A stretch of DNA of 64,000 bases from Rhizobium sp. WYJ-E13 (GCF_018987265.1 NZ_CP076853.1:2232001-2296000), one strand, 5' to 3'; shown: positions 50,890 through 59,116, counted from the first letter of the stretch. The notes: generated by a model from the letters alone, not told the origin. A program made the numbers and translations.

Positions 50890-51960
50890 ATGGCAGAGAT
50901 CGCCGCCATGCCGATCGAAGCCGAAGCAGGCAGGGCGCGTTATCGCGCCCTCGCCCGCCGCAAGCTGATGATCCTCTTTGCCATGACGGCAGCGCTCTGC
51001 CTGTCCTTCGCCATCGATCTCGCCTGGGGGCCGGCCCGTTATGGCCTCGATGAGGTCGTGGCCGCCCTCCTCGATCCCGACTCCGTCTCGGCGCAGATCC
51101 GCGCCGTCGTCTGGGATATCCGCATGCCGGTCGCCCTCATGGCGATCGTCGTCGGCGCCTCGCTCTCGGTTGCAGGTGCCCAGATGCAGACGATCCTTGC
51201 CAATCCGCTGGCAAGCCCCTTCACCTTAGGCATTTCGGCCGCAGCAAGCTTCGGCGCAGCTCTCGCCATCGTTACCAGTGTACCGATCCTGCCGGTTGCA
51301 GCAGGCCTCTTGGTGCCGGTCAATGCCTTCGTCATGGCGCTGGTCGCCACCCTCTTCATCCACTTCATCTCGCAGGCACGCGGCGTGTCGGTGCAGACAG
51401 TCGTGCTGCTCGGCATCGCTCTCGTCTTCACCTTCAATGCGGCCCTCGCCTTCCTGCAATATCTCGCCTCCGAACAGGCGCTCTCCGCCGTCGTCTTCTG
51501 GACCATGGGCAGCCTCACCAAGGCCACCTGGCCGAAGATCTGGATCACGCTTGCCGTGCTGCTCCTTGCGCTGCCGCTCTTTGCCCGCCACGCCTGGGCG
51601 CTGACGGCGATCCGCCTTGGCGAGGACAAGGCGGCAAGCTTCGGCGTCAATGTGCGCCGCATCCGTCTGGAGACGATGCTGGTGATCTCGCTGCTGGCAG
51701 CCGTTCCCGTCAGCTTCGTCGGCACGATCGGCTTCGTCGGCCTCGTCGGCCCGCATATCGCCCGCATGATCCTCGGCGAAGACCAGCGCTTCTTCCTGCC
51801 CGGTTCGGTCCTCTCGGGCGCGCTGCTGCTGTCGGTCACGTCGATCGTCTCCAAGTCGATCATTCCGGGCGTCGTCTTCCCGATCGGCATCATCACGGCG
51901 CTGGTCGGCGTACCTTTCTTCTTCTCGCTCATCCTCTCGAACAGGAGCCGCTCATGGTAG
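50890..51960 (+). CDS. ABC importer permease, FecCD family (second system)
   Basis: The 356-residue membrane protein has about ten helices and the family blocks 'VWDIRMPVALMAIVVGASLSVAGAQMQTILANPLASPFTLGISAAASFGA' and 'GTIGFVGLVGPHIARMILGEDQRFFLPGSVLSGA'. It overlaps the ATPase gene by seven bases. The cargo is probably an iron chelate, from the iron-type operator. It is a paralogue of the permease at 11204 but only distantly related in sequence. Confidence 0.93.
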   Translation: MAEIAAMPIEAEAGRARYRALARRKLMILFAMTAALCLSFAIDLAWGPARYGLDEVVAALLDPDSVSAQIRAVVWDIRMPVALMAIVVGASLSVAGAQMQTILANPLASPFTLGISAAASFGAALAIVTSVPILPVAAGLLVPVNAFVMALVATLFIHFISQARGVSVQTVVLLGIALVFTFNAALAFLQYLASEQALSAVVFWTMGSLTKATWPKIWITLAVLLLALPLFARHAWALTAIRLGEDKAASFGVNVRRIRLETMLVISLLAAVPVSFVGTIGFVGLVGPHIARMILGEDQRFFLPGSVLSGALLLSVTSIVSKSIIPGVVFPIGIITALVGVPFFFSLILSNRSRSW

Positions 51961-52706
51961 CGCTTCAGCTGCAGTCGGTCGGCGCCTTTCACGGCCGCAA
52001 GCTCTTCGTCGAAGACGTGACGACGCCGAAACTGAAATCAGGCGAACTCGTCGCCGTCATCGGCCCTAATGCCGCCGGCAAGTCGACGCTCTTCAAGCGC
52101 ATCACCGGCCTCTTGAAAGGCCCGGGAAACGTGCTGGTCGAGGGTGCAAAGAATAAGAACGCCATCAGCTACATGCCGCAGGATACCTCGGCCAACGCGG
52201 TGCTGACGGTCTATGAATCGATCCTGCTCGCCCGCAAGCAGGGCCAGTCCTGGGGTGTCAGCGATCAGGATCTCAGGCTGATCGACGACATCATGAAGGC
52301 GCTGAACATCGAGGCGATCGCCTTCCGCGATCTCGGCGCTCTCTCCGGCGGCCAGCGCCAGCTCGTTTCCATCGCCCAGGCACTGGTGCGCGAGCCGGAA
52401 ATCATGCTGATGGACGAGCCGACCAGCGCCCTCGATCTCCACCGCCAGGTGGAAGTGCTCGATTTCATGCAGCGTCAGGCCCGCAAGCGCGGCATGATCG
52501 TGCTGATCGCTATCCACGATCTGAACCAGGCGCTGCGCTTCGCAGACAAGGTGCTGATCATCCAGAACGGCCGCATGCGCGCCTGCGGCGAACCGCGCGA
52601 TGTGGTCACGGTCGACATGCTGCGCGAGGTCTACAAGATCCACGCCCGAATCGAGAAATGCTCCAGGGATCATGACCACGTCATCGTCGATGGTACTGCG
52701 CATTAA
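51954..52706 (+). CDS. ABC importer ATP-binding protein (second system)
   Basis: The 250-residue ATPase has Walker A 'AVIGPNAAGKSTLFKRITGLL', Q-loop 'YMPQDTSA', signature 'LSGGQRQLVSIAQAL', Walker B 'EIMLMDEPTSALDL' and His switch 'LIAIHDLNQALRF'. All ATPase motifs are intact. It is the last gene of the importer operon. Translation starts inside the permease gene (seven-base overlap). Confidence 0.94.
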   Translation: MVALQLQSVGAFHGRKLFVEDVTTPKLKSGELVAVIGPNAAGKSTLFKRITGLLKGPGNVLVEGAKNKNAISYMPQDTSANAVLTVYESILLARKQGQSWGVSDQDLRLIDDIMKALNIEAIAFRDLGALSGGQRQLVSIAQALVREPEIMLMDEPTSALDLHRQVEVLDFMQRQARKRGMIVLIAIHDLNQALRFADKVLIIQNGRMRACGEPRDVVTVDMLREVYKIHARIEKCSRDHDHVIVDGTAH

Positions 52707-52710
52707 AGTA

Positions 52711-52775
52711 TGTCGCGCAAGAGTGTCCCGCAGTTTTCGGATAATCCGATGATCGACAAAAACCTGGAGCGCCGG
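52711..52775. repeat. Diverged rhizobial intergenic repeat (type B)
   Basis: The stretch beginning GTCGCGCAAGAGTGT after the ATPase gene resembles the repeat at 18089-18172, with roughly two thirds identity by eye over 60 bases. A hairpin of the form GAGCG...CGCTC follows. It may act as the end of the importer transcript. Confidence 0.4.
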
Positions 52776-52818
52776 AGAGCCGACGCTCCTGTTTCGGACC
52801 GTTGCTGACGTCAGAGCA

Positions 52819-53433
52819 TTACCGACCACGCGGGAATGTCTGGTCCTGCTTCATCGCATCAATATCCTGAGCCTGACGAAGCTGGCGCTCGGCGTCTTCG
52901 TTGGATTCGTCCACCGTGCGGTGGTGCCCGGTCGGCAGGATATCGTCACGCAGTTCCGGATCGAGCAGCGGCTCCTCGTGAGCACGAGCCTTGTATCGCG
53001 ATGCTGCCAAAGCTTCGTTCGACTTGCTGATATCCCAGCCCTCCGCCCGCCAGAGATCGGCACGCTCGTCCATGTCGATGGAGCCTTCATCGTCGAGAAT
53101 ATCATGCGCGATACCGTAGGTCGCATCATCAACCTCGACGGAGATCAAAAAGCCGCCCCGCCGCAGGCCTTCGGCATAAACCGAACGGTCCTCATCCGGA
53201 AACAGCCAATCCTCCAGCTTCGACCAGAAACCGCCACGGTCGTCGCCGGCAACGCCGGCCTTGTCGCTATCCGCTTCATATCCCGGCATCATTCTGACGG
53301 TGGTGATGCCCAAATTCTTCAGCCGGTCGACCGCGCTGTCGGCGTCATGACGGCTGTCGAAGAAAGCCGTCAGCGTGCTGCGGCCCTTCCCGCCTGAGAA
53401 TTCGGGGGCGCCGTCATTATGGAGATTGCTCAT
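52819..53433 (-). CDS. General-stress-protein-17M-like protein
   Basis: The 204-residue product has a GSP17M-type domain 'RSTLTAFFDSRHDADSAVDRLKNLGITTVRMMPGYEA' near residues 15-55. A charged middle 'WSKLEDWLFPDEDRSVYAEGLRRGGFLISVEVDD' and a long acidic tail with 'HRTVDESNEDAERQLRQAQD' follow. Its function is unknown; relatives are stress induced in several bacteria. GAGGAGG before the ATG at 53433 supports this start. It is convergent with the importer operon and divergent from the nitrilase gene. Confidence 0.8.
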   Translation of the reverse strand: MSNLHNDGAPEFSGGKGRSTLTAFFDSRHDADSAVDRLKNLGITTVRMMPGYEADSDKAGVAGDDRGGFWSKLEDWLFPDEDRSVYAEGLRRGGFLISVEVDDATYGIAHDILDDEGSIDMDERADLWRAEGWDISKSNEALAASRYKARAHEEPLLDPELRDDILPTGHHRTVDESNEDAERQLRQAQDIDAMKQDQTFPRGR

Positions 53434-53689
53434 TGGGATTCCTCCTCGGTGTCTTTCCTCTCCGCAAACGGGCGAAGAAGCTTGAGGTTCCCGATGATAC
53501 CAGAAGCCGCCAAAATGCTGCTCAGACGAGTAATTCCAGCCGATCTCCCGTAAGGTGGATGACAAGAAACTGGATCGACCTACCCTCCGCGTCGATATCG
53601 AGCCCTCGGCGCGCAAGAGCACCGCGGTTGACAACGGTCGTAGCTGGACGATGTCTTCGTCTCCACGCCGAGAGCAACCGGAGCCCCGA

Positions 53690-54430
53690 ATGAAGACCGT
53701 CCGCATCGCCGCCGCCCAGACCCTTGAATACCGGGAAAATATCGAGGCCGCCCTGACATGCGCGCTCGATATGATCCGTCAGGCCGAAGCCGAGGGCGCG
53801 CGGCTCCTCTGCTTTCCCGAAGGATTTCTGCAGGGCTACCTGACGGAGCCGGAGGCGGCACGGCGCGCCGCGATGGGTCTCGCATCGCCGACGTTCAAAG
53901 CCGTGACGAACCGTCTTGCCACTGCCGGCCTCATGATCGTGATGGGCATGATCGAGTCCGAAGGTGACGACCTGTTCAACACTGCCGTCGTCATTCAGAA
54001 GGGCGAAGTGATCGGCCGATATCGCAAGGCGCATCTGCTCAAGGGAGAAAGGTTTTTCCGGCCCGGCACCGAGACGCCCATCTTCACGGTCGATGGCCTG
54101 CGCTTCGGCATCAACATCTGCTACGACACCGGTTTCCCCGAGGCCGCTCACAAGGTCGCGCTCGCAGGCGCATCTCTTCTCGTCTGCTGCGCCAACAACA
54201 TGATGCCGCGCGCCAATGCCGAAAAATTCCGGCACGTGCACAACGCCGCCAGAGGCGAGCGCTGCCGGGAAACCGGTCTGTGGCTCATCTCCGCTGACGT
54301 AACGGGAGAACGCAACGGGCGCATTTCGTGGGGTCCGACGGCGGTGTTGAACCCGGCGGGGAACGTTGTGGCAGAGCTTCCTCTTGAAGCCCCGGGTCTG
54401 CTGGTGTTCGATATCGCCGGCGATCAGTAG
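53690..54430 (+). CDS. Carbon-nitrogen hydrolase (nitrilase superfamily)
   Basis: The 246-residue product has the catalytic triad of the superfamily: Glu44 in 'LLCFPEGFLQGYL', Lys113 in 'GRYRKAHLL' and Cys144 in 'FGINICYDTGFPEA'. It should hydrolyse an amide, carbamoyl or nitrile bond; the substrate cannot be told from sequence. GGAG lies seven bases before the ATG at 53690; the frame reaches back to 53555 but the start of homology is at MKTVRIAAAQ. No operon partner is evident. Confidence 0.9.
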   Translation: MKTVRIAAAQTLEYRENIEAALTCALDMIRQAEAEGARLLCFPEGFLQGYLTEPEAARRAAMGLASPTFKAVTNRLATAGLMIVMGMIESEGDDLFNTAVVIQKGEVIGRYRKAHLLKGERFFRPGTETPIFTVDGLRFGINICYDTGFPEAAHKVALAGASLLVCCANNMMPRANAEKFRHVHNAARGERCRETGLWLISADVTGERNGRISWGPTAVLNPAGNVVAELPLEAPGLLVFDIAGDQ

Positions 54431-54503
54431 GACTTGGTCGCACTGCTGGATGTCCAACCGAATCAGTTGGATCTCTTGATCTCTTTCGCGGCAACTTCTA
54501 TTT

Positions 54504-54519
54504 TGACCACATATGGTCA
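54504..54519. promoter_or_regulatory. Inverted repeat TGACCA-CATA-TGGTCA, toxin-antitoxin operator
   Basis: A perfect 6-base inverted repeat with a 4-base spacer lies 18 bases before the antitoxin start. Antitoxin/toxin complexes of this class repress their own promoter at such sites. Confidence 0.55.
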
Positions 54520-54537
54520 TATGAACAGGAGGCCGCG

Positions 54538-54789
54538 ATGTCGACAATAAGTGTGGCTGATGCCAAGGCCGGGTTTGCCGGTCTGGTCGATAAAGCAGCA
54601 AATGGCGCATTCGTGACGATCACGCGCCACGGAAAACCCGCTGCAGTGCTCGTTTCGGTCGAAGCCGCTGAGGCCGCAAAGAGAGCTTTGAATAGACCTC
54701 GGCCAAATTTCGGAGATTTCCTGCTCACCTTTCCCGGTGGCGTCGAGCTGGAGCGGAATCCCTCGAAAATGCGAGATGCTGATCTGTGA
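54538..54789 (+). CDS. Phd/YefM-family antitoxin
   Basis: The 83-residue product has the Phd/YefM fold: 'MSTISVADAKAGFAGLVDKAANGAFVTITRHGKPAAVLVSVEAAE', an N-terminal dimer that binds DNA, then a flexible tail expected to wrap the toxin. GGAGG precedes the ATG. Its stop overlaps the GTG of the PIN toxin by four bases. An inverted repeat upstream is the likely operator. It should neutralise the PIN ribonuclease. Confidence 0.9.
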   Translation: MSTISVADAKAGFAGLVDKAANGAFVTITRHGKPAAVLVSVEAAEAAKRALNRPRPNFGDFLLTFPGGVELERNPSKMRDADL

Positions 54790-55235
54790 CCGCTTATCTG
54801 CTCGATACTGATATCATTAGCAGGTTCGCGCCGGACAAGACCCCGCCTTCCGATCCGGTGCGGGCATGGTTCCATGAGCAAGGCGAGGCTGACGCGCTCT
54901 TTTTGTCCGCCATGTCGGTCTCGGAGATCGAAAAGGGAATGCGAAGCCTTCACCGTCGCGGCGGCATCGAGCGGGGAAAGCGCCTCGCCTCATGGCTCGA
55001 CTTCATCACTGAGAGTTTCGGTGATCGTATTCTGCCAATGGATACCGTGGTCGCGCGGATCGCCGGGGCACTGGAAGATGAGGCCGCGAGTAAAGGTCAC
55101 AATCCCGGCCTTGGCGATATCATTATGGCGGCCACCGCACGCGCCTACGACCTCACCGTGATCACCGAAAACGCCAGGCATTTTCGGCCGCTCAATGTTG
55201 CCGTCGATCTTCCGGCCGCGTTCCGGCCGGAATGA
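54786..55235 (+). CDS. vapC: VapC-type PIN-domain toxin
   Basis: The 149-residue product has the PIN acidic residues: 'YLLDTDIISRF' (Asp), 'FLSAMSVSEIEKGM' (Glu), 'NPGLGDIIMAATARAYDLTVITENARHF' (Asp and the closing Asn/Asp). It should be a magnesium-dependent ribonuclease that attacks RNA when free of antitoxin. Start is GTG in GTGA, overlapping the antitoxin. The module lies exactly where the first genes of the neighbouring bufferin-type operon would be expected. Confidence 0.9.
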   Translation: MTAYLLDTDIISRFAPDKTPPSDPVRAWFHEQGEADALFLSAMSVSEIEKGMRSLHRRGGIERGKRLASWLDFITESFGDRILPMDTVVARIAGALEDEAASKGHNPGLGDIIMAATARAYDLTVITENARHFRPLNVAVDLPAAFRPE

Positions 55236-55273
55236 TTCACCAAGCCCCATCACGCCTTCTTTACCACCCGCCT

Positions 55274-55300
55274 GTAACAACCCGTCCTCTCCTACGAATA
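55274..55300 (+). promoter_or_regulatory. GTAAC-N16-CGAATA, possible ECF promoter
   Basis: The spacing and sequence match an ECF (SigF-type) promoter directly before the truncated DUF2063 gene. Part of the same sequence could encode residues of that gene (PVLSYEYAQ), so coincidence is possible. Confidence 0.35.
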
Positions 55301-55769
55301 TGCCCAGGATATGCCCTGGCTCTCGGATGTGGCGCGTATCGAGCGCGCATGGCTGGACGCCTATCACGCCGCCGATGCGCCGGCGCTCAGGGCCGAAGCG
55401 CTCGCCGCCATACCGCCGGAAAAACTTGATGGCGTGACCTTCCAGCCGCATCCGGCAACGCGGCTGATCTCATCGGCCCACCCTGCCGTCACCATCTTCG
55501 CCATGAACCGCGGCTCAGGCCCGGTCAACCGCGTCGACGATCACCCCGAAGACGGACTGATCACCCGCATCGACGACGAGGTCACCGTGCGCCTGCTATC
55601 GTCAGGCGCAGCCGCGTTCTTCAACGCCCTTCTATCGGGCGAATGCCTCGCCGCCGCGGTCGCAGCCGGCCTCAACGCCCATCCCGCCTTCGATCTCTCC
55701 GCCGCCATCGGCGAGACGATTGTATCAGGCGCCTTTTCCGCTATCGAACTGGAGATTTCCAATGTCTGA
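55278..55769 (+). pseudogene. bufC: 5'-truncated DUF2063 (BufC/HvfC-type) gene
   Basis: The frame (ATG at 55311) encodes 'MPWLSDVARIERAWLDAYHAADAPALRAEALAAIPPEKLDGV', 'FQPHPATRLISSAHPAV' and a regular end 'FSAIELEISNV'. This is the C-terminal half of DUF2063; the usual N-terminal 90 or so residues, including the DNA-binding-like helices, are missing. A stop codon lies in frame at 55275. In intact loci the gene follows bufA (DUF2282) and bufB (DUF692); neither is present here. A toxin-antitoxin pair occupies the space upstream. The DoxX gene overlaps its end. Confidence 0.75.
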
Positions 55770-56300
55770 TATGCTTCACTCCCGCCCTCATAATGGGCCT
55801 CATAACGAGCCTCGCAACGGCTCTCTCTCCCCGCTGGCGAGGCTGGTGGCGACGGCTGACGGACTTGTCCGCACCGTCGCCCAACCCGATCTCGTCCAGG
55901 CTGTCCTGCGTGTGGCGCTCGCCGTACCCTCTGGCGCTCCGGCATCCTGAAATGGGATGGCTTCCTGCATCTCAACGATACGGCGATCGATCTCTTCACG
56001 CAGGAATTCATGCTGCATCTGCCGGGTGGCCCCTATCCCTTCCCCGCGCCTGCGGTCATGGCCTTCCTCTCCGGCTGTGGCGAGATCATCTTCCCGACGC
56101 TTCTGGTGTTCGGCCTCGCCACCCGCTTTGCCGGCCTCGGCCTGCTCTTCATGACGCTTGTCGTGGAACTCACCGTTCCCGATGGCTGGCCGATCCACAT
56201 CACCTGGGCGGCCATGGCGCTCGCCATCATGCGCTACGGGCCGGGCCGCCTGTCGCTCGACCATCTGATTGCGCGGATCTCAGGCGCTGCCAAGAACTAG
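55762..56300 (+). pseudogene. DoxX-family membrane protein, frameshifted
   Basis: The first frame (ATG at 55762) reads 'LARLVATADGLVRTVAQPDLVQAVLRVALAVP' and then runs into SGAPAS and a stop. From 55932 the next frame continues the family: 'WRSGILKWDGFLHLNDTAIDLF', 'FPAPAVMAFLSGCGEIIFPTLLVFGLATRFAGL', ending 'LDHLIARISGAAKN'. Restoring one base at about 55930 (CCCTTCTGG for CCCTCTGG) gives a full DoxX protein. DoxX genes normally end the bufferin operon. A sequencing error cannot be excluded. Confidence 0.8.
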
Positions 56301-56464
56301 ACCGACCGACGACGATACCAGCGCAAGCTCACCGCCCGGCTCTTCATCGCGCCGGGCGGCTTTTACGCTTTGTTGCCGCACTCCTCTTGCCGTTTGCCCG
56401 CCGATGCGCTCAATAGGCGCCGGCCTTGCCTCACGTGCCGCGTCATCAAAATTCTCAGGATGAC

Positions 56465-56491
56465 GGTAACAAACACGTGGACCCGTGCGTA
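56465..56491 (+). promoter_or_regulatory. ECF-type promoter of the sigma/NrsF operon
   Basis: GGTAAC and CGTA, separated by 17 bases, lie 14 bases before the sigma factor ATG. This is the SigF-type ECF consensus and predicts that the sigma factor transcribes its own gene. Confidence 0.6.
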
Positions 56492-56505
56492 GAGGATAGT
56501 GGCGG

Positions 56506-57072
56506 ATGAAACATTCGGCCCGTGAAGAGGAATGGGCGGCCTGGATGCGCGCGGCAATCGCCGGCGATATCAAGGCCTATGACCGTTTCCTGAAGGCCGT
56601 GACACCCTATCTCCGGTCGATTGCGCGCAGGCGCTGCGACCAGTTCGGTGCCCCGCCGAGCGAGGTCGAGGACGTGGTGCAGGAAGTGTTGCTGGCGGTT
56701 CATCTGAAGCGTGGGACCTGGGATATCTCCCGGCCGATCGGCCCGTGGCTGTCGACCATCGTGCGCAACAAGCTGATCGACAGCCTGCGCCGCCGCGGCC
56801 GCCATGTCAGCGTGCCGATCGAGGATGTGATGGAGACGCTGGAAGCCGATCACCACGAGGATGGCGCCGATCGCATCGATGTCGACCGCATGCTGGAAGG
56901 CCTGCGCGACCCACAGCGGGAAATCGTCCGGTCCATCTCGCTCGGCGGCGCCGGCATCCGCGAAACGGCCGAGAGACTACAGATGACGGAAGGCGCCGTG
57001 CGGGTGGCGCTGCACAGGGCGCTCAAGGGATTGGCGGCCCTCTATCGGAGCAATACGCGTGAAAACGGATGA
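56506..57072 (+). CDS. sigF: ECF sigma factor (SigF-type)
   Basis: The 188-residue product has sigma region 2 ('YDRFLKAVTPYLRSIARRRCDQFGAPPSEVEDVVQEVLLAVHLKRGTWDISRPIGPWLSTIVRNKLIDSLRRRGRH') and region 4 ('LEGLRDPQREIVRSISLGGAGIRETAERLQMTEGAVRVALHRALKGLAALY'). It overlaps the anti-sigma gene by 14 bases. In Caulobacter the SigF/NrsF pair controls bufferin genes in response to copper and other metals; the adjacent DUF2063 and DoxX remnants support the same role here. A GTAAC-N17-CGTA promoter lies upstream. Confidence 0.9.
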   Translation: MKHSAREEEWAAWMRAAIAGDIKAYDRFLKAVTPYLRSIARRRCDQFGAPPSEVEDVVQEVLLAVHLKRGTWDISRPIGPWLSTIVRNKLIDSLRRRGRHVSVPIEDVMETLEADHHEDGADRIDVDRMLEGLRDPQREIVRSISLGGAGIRETAERLQMTEGAVRVALHRALKGLAALYRSNTRENG

Positions 57073-57694
57073 CCTGATCAATATGCTGGCAAAGGATGCG
57101 CGCGTTCGCATCCGCTTCGGCCGTGTCTTCATGATCGCGCTTGGTATCGGCGTAGTGATTTCAGCCATGCTGCTGCTCTCGACCCTCGGTATCCGCAGGA
57201 ACATGGCCGACATGATCGAGACGCCGCGCGTCCTCTTCAAGCTCGGCTTCACTATGCTGCTCGCCGTCACCGCCACCCGCCTCGCCTTCCGCATCGGCAA
57301 GCCGGGCGTCTCGCTGCAATCTGCCGCCCTGATGCTCGTCCTGCCGTTGGCCGTTCTTATCATCGGCATCGCGACCGAGCTCTTCGTCGTGCCGCAGGCG
57401 GCCTGGGCAAGCAGCATGGAGGGCCGGTTCTCCGCCTTCTGCCTGTTCTACGTCCCGACCCTGTCGATCGCCCCGCTTGCCGCCATCCTCTACTCGGTCC
57501 GGCAGGGCGCTCCGGAAAATCCGGGCACGGCCGGCGCCGTGGCAGGCCTTGCCGCCGGCGGCATCGCAGCCGCCATTTACGCCTGGCATTGCCCCGACGA
57601 CAGCCCGCTGTTTCTGGCGACATGGTATTCGATCGGCATATTGGCCGCGACCGCGGCCGGTTTCCTCCTGGGCCGAAAAATCCTCCGCTGGTGA
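57059..57694 (+). CDS. nrsF: NrsF-type membrane anti-sigma factor (DUF1109)
   Basis: The 211-residue product has six hydrophobic helices ('VFMIALGIGVVISAMLLLSTL' and five more) and a short cytoplasmic N-terminus that should hold the sigma factor. Two Cys, C128 in 'FSAFCLFYVP' and C178 in 'YAWHCPDD', correspond to the metal-sensing pair of Caulobacter NrsF. The frame is intact, start GTG at 57059 inside the sigma gene. A terminator hairpin lies 210 bases downstream. Confidence 0.9.
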   Translation: MKTDDLINMLAKDARVRIRFGRVFMIALGIGVVISAMLLLSTLGIRRNMADMIETPRVLFKLGFTMLLAVTATRLAFRIGKPGVSLQSAALMLVLPLAVLIIGIATELFVVPQAAWASSMEGRFSAFCLFYVPTLSIAPLAAILYSVRQGAPENPGTAGAVAGLAAGGIAAAIYAWHCPDDSPLFLATWYSIGILAATAAGFLLGRKILRW

Positions 57695-57906
57695 TGGCGG
57701 CGGCTTCCTTCAGGACGCCCCAGCCGTCGACATCGACATCGACATCGGCCAATCAGGCGGGAGAGCGGCGGAAATATGCATCAACCGCCGGGAACTTTCG
57801 GCCCCGATCTCAGTCTGACATGCGGAGCGTACGGCGCGCCTCCCTCGACAGAATCATGCACTACACGGCGCGTCGTGCGATCCAGCCTGTTATTTCCCAA
57901 TAATTC

Positions 57907-57929
57907 GGCCCGCTTCGGCGGGCCTCTTT
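57907..57929 (+). terminator. Intrinsic terminator after sigF-nrsF
   Basis: GGCCCGC-TTCG-GCGGGCC followed by TCTTT forms a perfect 7-base stem with a stable tetraloop and a short T-rich tail. Confidence 0.8.
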
Positions 57930-57937
57930 GTGCCCTA

Positions 57938-58039
57938 CAGCATCGGCCCGAAAATCGGAATCGATTTTCGGAAAACACGGTGCAGAGATTCAAAGACTTA
58001 GCGTCCTTTGTGCGTCCGAATGGGCGCACGGCGCTCTAG
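57938..58039. repeat. RIME-like rhizobial intergenic repeat (type A, copy 2)
   Basis: A 102-base element matches the copy at 37319-37422 at about 85% by eye, with the same ends (CAGCATCGGCCCG and GGCGCTCTAG) and the same two palindromes. It lies nine bases after the terminator. Confidence 0.75.
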
Positions 58040-58052
58040 TAACGGTCAGCGA

Positions 58053-58283
58053 CTATCGCGTCCGCTTTCCCGTCAGCGCCTGCCAGGCGAGCCGCAGCGT
58101 ATCGAGGCGGGAGCGAATGCGTTCCTGTTGCGGGATGGCCAGACGGTTGCGAAAATCGGCAAGCGCCTGGGCTTCGAGCCTGCTTCCGAGTTTTTCCGGC
58201 AGATGCGGGACGGGTGCGCCGGTCAGCCGGTCGATGACAGTCCAGTCGTCGTCGTTGCGGCGCTCGATATCGTAGCGGTTCAT
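58053..58283 (-). CDS. Small uncharacterised protein
   Basis: The 76-residue product (MNRYDIERRNDDDWTVIDRLTGAPVPH) has a beta-hairpin-like start and a helical basic end 'FRNRLAIPQQERIRSRLDTLRLAWQALTGKRTR'. It resembles a family of short rhizobial hypothetical proteins. The start at 58283 is the natural one; the longer frame to 58388 is not supported. No partner is seen. Confidence 0.6.
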   Translation of the reverse strand: MNRYDIERRNDDDWTVIDRLTGAPVPHLPEKLGSRLEAQALADFRNRLAIPQQERIRSRLDTLRLAWQALTGKRTR

Positions 58284-58418
58284 GATGGTCTGGATATCTC
58301 TGGAACGAGGAATGCGATGACAAGAAAAGCGGCTTTCCGATCCACATGCAATCGACAAAATGTGAGCGGGCGTCAGAAAAATACGCACATGGTCAAAATT
58401 GCGTTGCCAAGCCTGATC

Positions 58419-58679
58419 TCAGGCACTCAGTTTCGTCGCTCTCACCCTGTCGAACCGCTTGCGGACCTTTGCCGGCATGGCCTTCAGTTCGGCCTCGGCA
58501 TAGTCCAGATCCAGGAGAGGCATCGGCCGGGCATTGATCTCACCGATCTTGGCCCCGAGCGCGGCAAGACCCATCACGATCTCGTCGAACATCCTTGCGT
58601 CGTCATGCCTGGCTCCCCCTTGCCTGGCTTCCACATGCATGGTTTCCCAATGCGTGGCTTCCCCATGCGTGGCTTCCAT
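58419..58679 (-). CDS. Small protein with MEATHGEATH repeats
   Basis: The 86-residue product starts with a repeated unit (MEATHGEATHWETMH) encoded by a tandem repeat of about 15 bases, rich in Glu and His. A helical domain follows: 'ARMFDEIVMGLAALGAKIGEINARPMPLLDLDYAEAELKAMPAKVRKRFDRV'. GGAGGAGG lies ahead of the ATG at 58679. The repeated N-terminus is likely a recent expansion; the second part looks like a conserved domain of unknown function. Confidence 0.6.
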   Translation of the reverse strand: MEATHGEATHWETMHVEARQGGARHDDARMFDEIVMGLAALGAKIGEINARPMPLLDLDYAEAELKAMPAKVRKRFDRVRATKLSA

Positions 58680-58868
58680 TGGTCCTCCTCCACTGCGGTT
58701 ACCTCGGCCGCCACGGTAGCATTCGATAAAATGGCAGACCAATCCCACATTGGAGCTAGCCCGAATGAACCTCATTTACCGTCTTTTCGCCATCGCCGCG
58801 ACATGCATTGATAGCAATACGGATCCAGGATGCCGCAAGCGTCGGAAACCAGTCACGGGAGAATAACC

Positions 58869-59069
58869 ATGCACGAGATGACACCATCGGAAATGCTGAG
58901 AGACCCGATGATCCGCCAGCTGCTTCGCGCCGACAGGATCAGCCTGGCGTCTTTTGAGGCGCTTCTCGACGCTGCCGCCCGTCGGCACGCCCGTTGCGCA
59001 GGCGACGGCACTTTTGCGGCACCGAAGACGCCGGACAGCTGGAGTGTTTATGCTGCGGCTCATATCTGA
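58869..59069 (+). CDS. Small uncharacterised protein
   Basis: The 66-residue product (MHEMTPSEMLRDPMIRQLLRADRISLASFEALLDAAARRHAR) is helical in its first two thirds. GGGAG lies before the ATG at 58869. A strong terminator (59117-59143) follows 48 bases after the stop, which supports a real transcript. Family not recognised. Confidence 0.6.
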   Translation: MHEMTPSEMLRDPMIRQLLRADRISLASFEALLDAAARRHARCAGDGTFAAPKTPDSWSVYAAAHI

Positions 59070-59116
59070 TCGAACGCTTTTTCCAGATGCCCGTCCGACT
59101 CCGGGCACCCCTGAGG

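Noticed and set aside
58600..58680. Direct repeats considered as a CRISPR start
   Set aside because: The units are only about 15 bases, contiguous and inside a coding frame; there are no spacers and no cas genes.
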